Assembly: GCA_001801085.1 (NCBI GenBank)
Contig: MGWR01000008.1
Span: 1 to 51,217, forward strand
Reading direction: 5' to 3'
Length of the DNA: 51,217 nucleotides
Source: Gallionellales bacterium GWA2_60_142
GTDB lineage: Bacteria; Pseudomonadota; Gammaproteobacteria; Burkholderiales; Gallionellaceae
A model generated the notes under the pieces. That model made no database searches. It worked only from the letters and a program-made list of their open reading frames with translations, and was not told where the DNA came from. This document shows, piece after piece, positions 44,928 to 51,217 of the stretch (positions are counted from its first letter, which is position 1; each line of letters begins with the position of its first letter). Both the position numbers and the translations under genes were made by a program.

Positions 44928-45865
44928 ATGACCGCAGCCACACCTGTCCCGAGCCCTGTCGAAGGGTCCAACCAAAATTACCTGAATGGCTATCTGGCTT
45001 GGTTACGCAACGAAAAGCGCTATTCCGAACTGACCGCCGAGAACTACGCGCGCGACCTGCGCCGATTGTTTGAACTCGCGACCGATACGCCGCTGGCGAA
45101 TCTCAAGATCCATCACATCCGCCGCTACATCGCGCAACTGCATGGCAAGGGGCTGGGCGGTCGCACGCTGGCACGCATGCTATCGGCTTGGCGCGGCTTC
45201 TACACTTATCTGATGCGCGATCACGGCTTCGCCGACAATCCCTGCGTCGGCCTGCGCGCACCGAAGTCGCCGAAGATGTTGCCGCAGGCGCTGTCGCCGG
45301 ACGAGGCCGCGCGGCTGGTCGACATCCCTGCAAGCACGCCCGGCGAGTTGCGCGACAAGGCGATGTTCGAGCTGTTCTATTCGTCCGGTCTGCGTCTGGC
45401 GGAACTGGTTGATCTCAACTGCGAAGCCATGCGCTCGGACATCGCGGCGGGCGAAGTCCGCGTCACCGGCAAGGGCAGCAAGACGCGCATCGTGCCGCTC
45501 GGCTCGCATGCGATCACGGCATTGCAAGCCTGGCTCGCGGTACGCGACCGGCTCGCAAATTCCGGCGAGACCGCGCTGTTCGTCGGTGCACGCGGCAGCC
45601 GCATCACGCCGCGTGTCGTGCAACTGCGCATGAAGCAATGGGGCATCCGGCAGGGGCTGAACAGCAACGTGCATCCGCATTTGCTGCGCCACTCGTTCGC
45701 CACTCATGTGCTGCAATCCTCCGGCGACCTGCGTGCGGTGCAGGAGATGCTGGGCCACGCCAGCATCTCGACCACGCAGGTCTACACCCATCTCGATTTC
45801 CAGTACCTCAGCAAAATTTACGACGCGGCTCATCCGCGCGCGAAGAAGAAACCCCAGGAAAAAAC

Positions 45866-45869
<4 letters not shown>
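44928..45869 (+). CDS. xerC: Tyrosine recombinase XerC
   Basis: Site-specific recombinase that resolves chromosome dimers at dif together with XerD. All catalytic residues are present: R156 (SGLRLAEL), K182 (VTGKGSKTR), H251 and R254 (HLLRHSF), H277 (GHAS) and nucleophile Y286 (VYTHLDF). The 313-residue length is normal. It is the housekeeping enzyme: genomic context with dapF and DUF484, and no integron-specific insertion, separate it from IntI. The first 14 or so codons contain a CCCGAGCCCTGTCGAAGGG string (44949-44967) like a widespread intergenic repeat. The stop codon overlaps the next start. Confidence 0.95.
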
Positions 45870-47257
<1,388 letters not shown>

Positions 47258-47271
47258 ATCTCACTCTGTAG

Positions 47272-47301
47272 GTTGGGTTAGCGCGCAGCGCGTAACCCAA
47301 C
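47272..47301. repeat. Hairpin repeat at the outer edge of the second island
   Basis: GTTGGGTTAGCGCGC and GCGCGTAACCCAAC form a stem with one bulge. It begins just after the methyltransferase stop codon and precedes repeat copy C, as the GTCGGGA hairpin precedes copy A. The arms differ completely from those in copy A, so the position rather than the sequence is shared. Confidence 0.65.
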
Positions 47302-47543
47302 ATCAAGGTCAAAACCGTCGGGGGTAGCCCGACAGCTAGTCCCTTTTCTTGTCTTGCCAAGAAAAGGAACCAAAAGAAGGCGCCCCCGGTTTGCCGCCGC
47401 TGCGCGGTTCCCTGCGTTGCTCGACTGGTCAGGCGGCTGCGGAACTCGCGCTACGCGCTCAGACAGTCCTCGCCGACTACCCCTGACCAGCCTGCGCTAC
47501 TCGGCGGCGCACAGGGGAAAGAAATTCAAAACCGTAAACCCTG
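47302..47543 (+). repeat. Structured repeat, copy C (left side of second island)
   Basis: Forward copy, nearly identical to copy B. H1 is GTCGGG / CCCGAC, H2 is CCTTTTCTTG / CAAGAAAAGG and stem P is CTGGTCAGG 47425-47433 / CCTGACCAG 47482-47490. It ends in TCAAAACCGTAAACCCTG, as does copy A. Between P arms lie the GCGC / GCGC mini-hairpin and a GGCG / CGCC pair. Short frames here are by-products of the repeat. Confidence 0.8.
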
Positions 47544-47569
47544 ATGGAGGGCAACAAGTTGCCCTCCAT
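47544..47569. other. Perfect 12-base-pair hairpin at cargo edge of copy C
   Basis: ATGGAGGGCAAC (47544-47555) with its exact complement (47558-47569) and a two-base loop. It begins where copy C ends. From 47570 to 47733 the sequence is A/T-richer, holds no gene and probably contains the promoter of the cargo gene. Confidence 0.75.
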
Positions 47570-47733
47570 GCGGCAGCGATAGGCAAAACAATTCGAGTCC
47601 GGTACATTGCACCCTTGTATTTTGTTATTCCCTTCGCGAATCGACTCTTACAACAATTCGGCAAGGGTTCCTTTAGAGATCATATTTTGAATGGCACCAT
47701 TTGACACAACTGCCTGCCACAAGATAAATATTT

Positions 47734-48639
47734 ATGGCTTTTAATTTTTCCGACTATTTGTCAATCATTGCGATCATCGTAGCTATCGCTAGTGCTTACT
47801 ATGCGAAGAGGCAAAGCGACCTATCAAGAATTGCATTGCGCAATGATTACAGGGCTCATTTGTCAGATAAGCATGAGAAATATCGCGCGGCACTAAAGCA
47901 GGTAAACGACAAACACAAAAAAGAGATATCCCATCTTAGTGAAGAGGCGGGAAATACTTTGACATTAATAGTTGATACGTTTGACCAGTACGACATCGGC
48001 GAACATGAGCTGCGCTATTTGCGCCATCTAGTTCACGAATGCTCAGAAATGGTTTACTACGCTTTTAAAGGCCAGCTTGGCTGGCAATCTGGGTTGAATA
48101 TGTCACATCGATTTTTCCAAATAGCCCAGGTGGAAAATCGTCTTGAGCCTAAGTCGAATTACTTCAATCAAGAGGAATCGTTCAGAAGTGCCTTCAAGAG
48201 TAGATACCTTAATGACCCAAATGCATATCAAGAAATGGACTTATTAAGTGATCCCTACTTTTGCAAGTTGGTTGATCAAATTAAAACAAGAGTCGATTCC
48301 GCGAGGAGAGGGGAGTTGTTGTTGGAAGTTCATAAGATATTTGAACCCTTCAACACGTTGTTTAATGATCTGAAGCCAAGAATTAACGAAAGTGCTAATG
48401 ACTTAGAAGTCATGCTGGAAGAGAGCGATCTTGAGCATTTCAAGCTTCATGAGTCGCCACAGTTGCTTGAACGACTGAGATACAAACAGGCAACGCTTGA
48501 GACGTTAAGCCATTTGTGGATTCATGAGATCAAGCGAGAGGATGCTGATCGATATTCCAACTACGTATCTTGGTGCATTTCTACCTGCGCAATGCTTCAC
48601 GCAATCCAAGGCTTCCATTCGTGGGGGTGGAAGAATTAA
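47734..48639 (+). CDS. Hypothetical membrane-anchored protein, cargo of the second island
   Basis: 301-residue protein that I do not recognise. The N-terminus is one transmembrane helix (YLSIIAIIVAIASAYYAKRQ), followed by a long cytoplasmic, mainly alpha-helical and charged domain with probable coiled coil (residues 45-75, rich in K and E). No catalytic motif is evident. A short N-terminal anchor with a helical soluble domain is a layout seen in several phage-defence and stress proteins, but that is only analogy. Base composition is strongly A/T-rich compared with all neighbours, a sign of transfer. It is bracketed by inverted repeat copies C and D. Confidence 0.7.
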   Translation: MAFNFSDYLSIIAIIVAIASAYYAKRQSDLSRIALRNDYRAHLSDKHEKYRAALKQVNDKHKKEISHLSEEAGNTLTLIVDTFDQYDIGEHELRYLRHLVHECSEMVYYAFKGQLGWQSGLNMSHRFFQIAQVENRLEPKSNYFNQEESFRSAFKSRYLNDPNAYQEMDLLSDPYFCKLVDQIKTRVDSARRGELLLEVHKIFEPFNTLFNDLKPRINESANDLEVMLEESDLEHFKLHESPQLLERLRYKQATLETLSHLWIHEIKREDADRYSNYVSWCISTCAMLHAIQGFHSWGWKN

Positions 48640-48651
48640 AAAGGACTACTC

Positions 48652-48689
48652 GCGTACGAAGTTGCATTGAGCGTACGAAGTTGCATTGA
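48652..48689 (+). repeat. Tandem 19-base direct repeat
   Basis: GCGTACGAAGTTGCATTGA occurs twice in direct succession (48652-48670 and 48671-48689), just after the cargo stop codon and just before the hairpin of copy D. Both units are identical. It could be a binding site, a target duplication or a replication slip. Confidence 0.8.
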
Positions 48690-48733
48690 CCTTAAAGCAT
48701 GGTGGGCGATAGCCCACCATGCTTTAAGGTTTT
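48690..48733 (+). terminator. 18-base-pair hairpin with T tract at cargo edge of copy D
   Basis: CCTTAAAGCATGGTGGGC (48690-48707) and its exact complement (48712-48729) around a four-base loop, followed by TTTT. On the forward strand this has the form of a terminator for the cargo gene. It is also the fourth perfect hairpin at a repeat-cargo border. Confidence 0.75.
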
Positions 48734-48871
48734 GGGGGGCGTTTCTTTCCCTGTGCGCCGCCGAGTAGCGCAGGCTGGTCAGGGGTAGTCGGCGAGGACT
48801 GATTTCCGCAGTCGCCTGACCAGTCGAGCAGCGCAGGTAACTTGCTGCCGGGCAACCCCCGGCGGTTTTGA
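48730..48871 (-). repeat. Structured repeat, copy D, shortened (right side of second island)
   Basis: Reverse copy. Stem P is CTGGTCAGG / CCTGACCAG (48775-48783 with 48815-48823), and H1 is GCCGGG / CCCGGC as in copy A. Hairpin H2 with the GCCGCCG segment is missing, and so is the GCGC mini-hairpin inside P. The deletions therefore remove whole stem-loops and leave stem P intact. Outside it, ATTCCCG / CGGGAAT (48887-48893 with 48900-48906) is yet another common hairpin repeat next to the folB stop. Confidence 0.75.
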
Positions 48872-48912
48872 TTTTGGTTTTACTGGATTCCCGTTTTCGC
48901 GGGAATGACGCG

Positions 48913-49269
48913 CTACTTCGCCTGCCCGCGTTCGATGCTGATCCCCACCATCTTGCTTCCCCGTATCGCCTGCAGCTTGGCGACGCTGACCTTAGCCCAG
49001 GGGGCCTTGAATTCGTCGAGCAGGAGTTTGGCGATGTGTTCGGCCAGCGCTTCGAGCAGATTGAAGTGTCGGCTGGCGAGTTCGGCCTGGATGCGGCGGA
49101 CGATGTCGGCGTAGTTGAGCGCGTCGTCGATATTGTCGGTTTCGCAGGCGCGGCTGCTGGGCAGGGCGATGTCGAGGTCGATCTGCAGGGTCTGGGGTAC
49201 GCGCTTCTCCCATTCGTAGACGCCGATGAGGGTTTCGACTTTGAGTTCGCGCAGGAAGATGATGTCCAT
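48913..49269 (-). CDS. folB: Dihydroneopterin aldolase
   Basis: Folate-pathway enzyme that cleaves dihydroneopterin to 6-hydroxymethyl-dihydropterin and glycolaldehyde. The 118-residue protein shows DIIFLRELKVETLIGVYEWE at its start, with the conserved glutamate, the NYADIVRRIQAE helix and the C-terminal KLQAIRGSKMVGISIER, where the conserved lysine precedes the pterin site. It is divergent from plsY, with 74 bases between; this pair (folB and plsY) is commonly neighbouring. Confidence 0.94.
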   Translation of the reverse strand: MDIIFLRELKVETLIGVYEWEKRVPQTLQIDLDIALPSSRACETDNIDDALNYADIVRRIQAELASRHFNLLEALAEHIAKLLLDEFKAPWAKVSVAKLQAIRGSKMVGISIERGQAK

Positions 49270-49343
49270 GTGTTTCCGTAGTTTGGTGACCGAACGGCGA
49301 TTCGCGTAGAATCCGCCTCCTGTTGAATTCTAAGGCATTACCG

Positions 49344-49952
49344 ATGTTGACCATAGTTTTTGTAATCGCGGCTTACCTGATCGGCTCTATCTCTTTCGCG
49401 GTGTTGATGAGCAAGGCGTTCGGCCTGGCTGACCCGCGCACCTACGGTTCCGGCAATCCGGGTGCTACCAATGTGTTGCGCAGCGGCAAGAAGGCGGCGG
49501 CAGTGCTGACGCTGCTGGGCGATGCGGCGAAGGGCTGGGTGGCGGTGTTCGCGACGATCAAGCTGGCACCGCACGATGGGCAAGGCTTGCTGATGGTTGC
49601 ATTGGTCTCGCTGGCGGTGTTTCTCGGCCATGTGTTCCCGGTGTTCCTGAAGTTCAAAGGAGGCAAGGGCGTGGCGACGGCGCTGGGGGTGCTGCTGGCG
49701 CTGAGCGGCTGGCTGGGGCTGGCGGTGCTGGCGACCTGGCTGCTGGTGGCGGTGGTGTTCCGTTATTCCTCGCTGGCGGCGCTGGTCGCGGCCGTCGGTG
49801 CGCCCATCTATGCGATGGTGCTGGTTTTGCGTCCGGAACTGGTCTTTGCCGTGGCGATCATGTCGATGCTGCTGATCTGGCGGCACAAGGGCAACATCCA
49901 GAATCTGCTGACCGGCAAGGAAAGCCGGATCGGTGCAAAGAAAGCCGCTTAA
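49344..49952 (+). CDS. plsY: Acyl-phosphate glycerol-3-phosphate acyltransferase
   Basis: Membrane enzyme that acylates glycerol 3-phosphate using acyl phosphate to start phospholipid synthesis. The three active-site loops are seen: [28 protein letters not shown] and the C-terminal [15 protein letters not shown]. Hydrophobic helices separate them. The ATG at 49344 gives the usual N-terminal helix; a TTG seven codons upstream would also keep the frame. The length is 202 residues, normal for the family. Confidence 0.95.
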   Translation: MLTIVFVIAAYLIGSISFAVLMSKAFGLADPRTYGSGNPGATNVLRSGKKAAAVLTLLGDAAKGWVAVFATIKLAPHDGQGLLMVALVSLAVFLGHVFPVFLKFKGGKGVATALGVLLALSGWLGLAVLATWLLVAVVFRYSSLAALVAAVGAPIYAMVLVLRPELVFAVAIMSMLLIWRHKGNIQNLLTGKESRIGAKKAA

Positions 49953-49956
49953 TCGG

Positions 49957-50035
49957 GTAGGGTGGGCACGCCCTTTGTGCCCACGCGGTGCGGAATATGC
50001 AGGCCGCGTGGGCACGAAAAACGTGCCCACCCTAC
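49957..50035. repeat. Nested GGGCAC hairpin between plsY and tsaD
   Basis: GTAGGGTGGGCACG (49957-49970) pairs with 50022-50035. Inside it GTGCCCACGCGG (49977-49988) pairs with CCGCGTGGGCAC (50004-50015). The four GGGCAC / GTGCCC units allow alternative pairings. It lies between the convergent ends of plsY and tsaD and may end transcription from both sides, although no long T tract is present. Confidence 0.75.
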
Positions 50036-50044
50036 GAGTTCTAG

Positions 50045-51061
50045 CTATCCTATCTCCGCGAGGTTCCAGCGCGGTTTGACATCGAAACGGTACTCCTTGC
50101 GGCCCTGTTGCTGGGCCAAGCGCAGCGCGCCGGCGAAGGCGATCATCGCGCCGTTGTCGGTGCAGAACTGCAGGTCGGGGTAGAACACCTTGCCGCCGCG
50201 CTTGCCGATGTCGCGGCTCAAGCGTTCGCGCAGCAGCCGGTTCGCGCCGACCCCTCCCGCCACCACCAGTTGATCCAGTCCGGTCTGCGCCAATGCGGCG
50301 CGCGCCTTGTAGGCCAGCACATCGACGATGGCGTCTTGTGTCGCGCAGGCGATGTCGGCCCTGGTTTGTTCATCTATTTCATGTTGTTTGGTTAGCGTTA
50401 ACACCGCGGTCTTCAATCCGCTGAAGCTGAAATCGAGGTCGCCGCTGTGCAGCATCGGTCGCGGCAGCTTGAAGCGGTCGGCTTTGCCTTGCGCGGCGAG
50501 GCTGGACAGCGCGGGGCCGCCGGGGTAGCCGAGGCCGAGTAGCTTGGCGCTCTTGTCGAAGGCTTCGCCGGCCGCATCGTCCAGTGTCTCCCCCAATAAG
50601 GTGTAACGTCCAACGCCGTCCACGCGCATCAATTGCGTGTGTCCGCCCGATACCAGTAATGCGACGAAGGGAAACTCGGGCGCGGGGTCGGAAAGCAGCG
50701 GCGACAGCAGGTGGCCTTCCAGATGGTGTATGCCTATGGTCGGGATGTCGAGCGCATAGGCCAGCGCGTTGGCGACGCTGGCGCCGACCAGCAACGCGCC
50801 GCCCAATCCCGGTCCCTGTGTATAGGCGATCGCGTCGACTTGCTCCAGCGAGATGTCGGCTTCATGCAGAACCTGGCGCACCAAAGGGGTGACGCGCTGG
50901 ACGTGATCGCGCGAGGCGAGCTCTGGTACGACGCCGCCGTATTCGCTGTGCATCGCGATCTGGGTGTGCAGTGCATGGGCAAGCAGGCCGCGCCCCATTT
51001 GATATAGCGCGACGCCGGTTTCGTCGCAGGATGATTCGATACCTAATGTAATCAGTGACAT
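50045..51061 (-). CDS. tsaD: tRNA N6-adenosine threonylcarbamoyltransferase
   Basis: Transfers threonylcarbamoyl to A37 of tRNAs reading ANN codons, as part of the TsaBDE machinery. Landmarks are [14 protein letters not shown] at the N-terminus, the metal-binding histidines in [20 protein letters not shown] and [16 protein letters not shown] took the ATG at 51061 as start, giving 338 residues, which is typical. The frame is open upstream without homology. In many proteobacteria the gene is divergent from rpsU, which agrees with the strong promoter to its right. Confidence 0.96.
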   Translation of the reverse strand: MSLITLGIESSCDETGVALYQMGRGLLAHALHTQIAMHSEYGGVVPELASRDHVQRVTPLVRQVLHEADISLEQVDAIAYTQGPGLGGALLVGASVANALAYALDIPTIGIHHLEGHLLSPLLSDPAPEFPFVALLVSGGHTQLMRVDGVGRYTLLGETLDDAAGEAFDKSAKLLGLGYPGGPALSSLAAQGKADRFKLPRPMLHSGDLDFSFSGLKTAVLTLTKQHEIDEQTRADIACATQDAIVDVLAYKARAALAQTGLDQLVVAGGVGANRLLRERLSRDIGKRGGKVFYPDLQFCTDNGAMIAFAGALRLAQQQGRKEYRFDVKPRWNLAEIG

Positions 51062-51120
51062 TGTGGCCTCTATGCAGGAGGGCGCATTGTAGTCAATTCG
51101 CCGCGGAAGCATGGCGTGCG

Positions 51121-51185
51121 ATATATATTTCGAAAATGTTTCGGAAATGTGTTGACGGTTTTTTTTTGCTCCCTATAATGCGCAC
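51121..51185 (+). promoter_or_regulatory. Strong sigma-70 promoter with A/T-rich upstream element
   Basis: TTGACG (51152-51157) and TATAAT (51174-51179) with 16-base spacing face right, out of the window. An A/T-rich stretch just upstream (ATATATATTTCGAAAATG) resembles an UP element, and the bases after the -10 box are GC-rich, as in stringently controlled promoters of rRNA, tRNA and ribosomal protein genes. From the tsaD context the target is probably rpsU; a stable RNA operon is the alternative. Confidence 0.65.
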
Positions 51186-51217
51186 CTCTTCGCTGCTGCG
51201 GGGGGTTGAAACGAAGC

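Overview
The window is a G+C-rich bacterial chromosome segment with mostly housekeeping gene content and tightly packed operons. The gene set (ubiquinone and haem synthesis, single-lipoyl pyruvate dehydrogenase, ApaG, DapF-DUF484-XerC, TctDE-like regulators, PAS/GGDEF/EAL proteins, a delta-class carbonic anhydrase) fits a betaproteobacterium, most likely of the Nitrosomonadales/Gallionellaceae type. That placement is inferred from gene content and was not tested by any search.

Layout. 1-4.2 kb: gltD (5' end cut by the window), hemE, ubiA (reverse), a rhodanese. 4.2-6.5 kb: an accessory island of two A/T-richer genes with one good integron attC site between them, bracketed by two inverted copies of a structured repeat. 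6.5-9.9 kb (reverse): mltA, apaG, a GAF-PAS-GGDEF protein. 10-19.8 kb (forward): ilvA, ygfA, aceE, aceF, nadD, rsfS, rlmH, maf, rng. 19.9-21.6 kb: two exported carbonic anhydrases of unrelated classes. 21.6-30.8 kb (reverse): a PAS-GGDEF-EAL protein, yggU, yggT, proC, an exported isochorismatase-fold hydrolase, a SnoaL-like protein, a SEC-C protein, a frameshifted GNAT gene, a response-regulator remnant and the PEP-synthase regulator ppsR.

30.9-42.4 kb is a transport and signalling block. Two DUF4212 plus sodium/solute symporter pairs flank a divergent OmpR-type two-component system, followed by nhaD, a DnaQ-like exonuclease and a cNMP/CBS/DUF294 protein. Each symporter carries an EF-hand-like loop at the same place. 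42.4-47.3 kb: a CoA-binding protein, tag, dapF, DUF484, xerC and a RlmI-type methyltransferase, mostly coupled by ATGA overlaps. 47.3-48.9 kb: a second island, with one A/T-rich gene for a membrane-anchored protein between two further inverted copies of the repeat. 48.9-51.2 kb: folB, plsY, tsaD, and a strong promoter leaving the right edge.

The most unusual signal is the repeat family (copies A-D). All four copies flank foreign-looking cargo, point inward in inverted pairs, show compensatory changes in their stems and end on the cargo side in a different perfect hairpin. The first cargo contains an attC site whose left core box matches the sequence at the start of the same cassette, so at least that cargo came from an integron, although no integron integrase is in the window.
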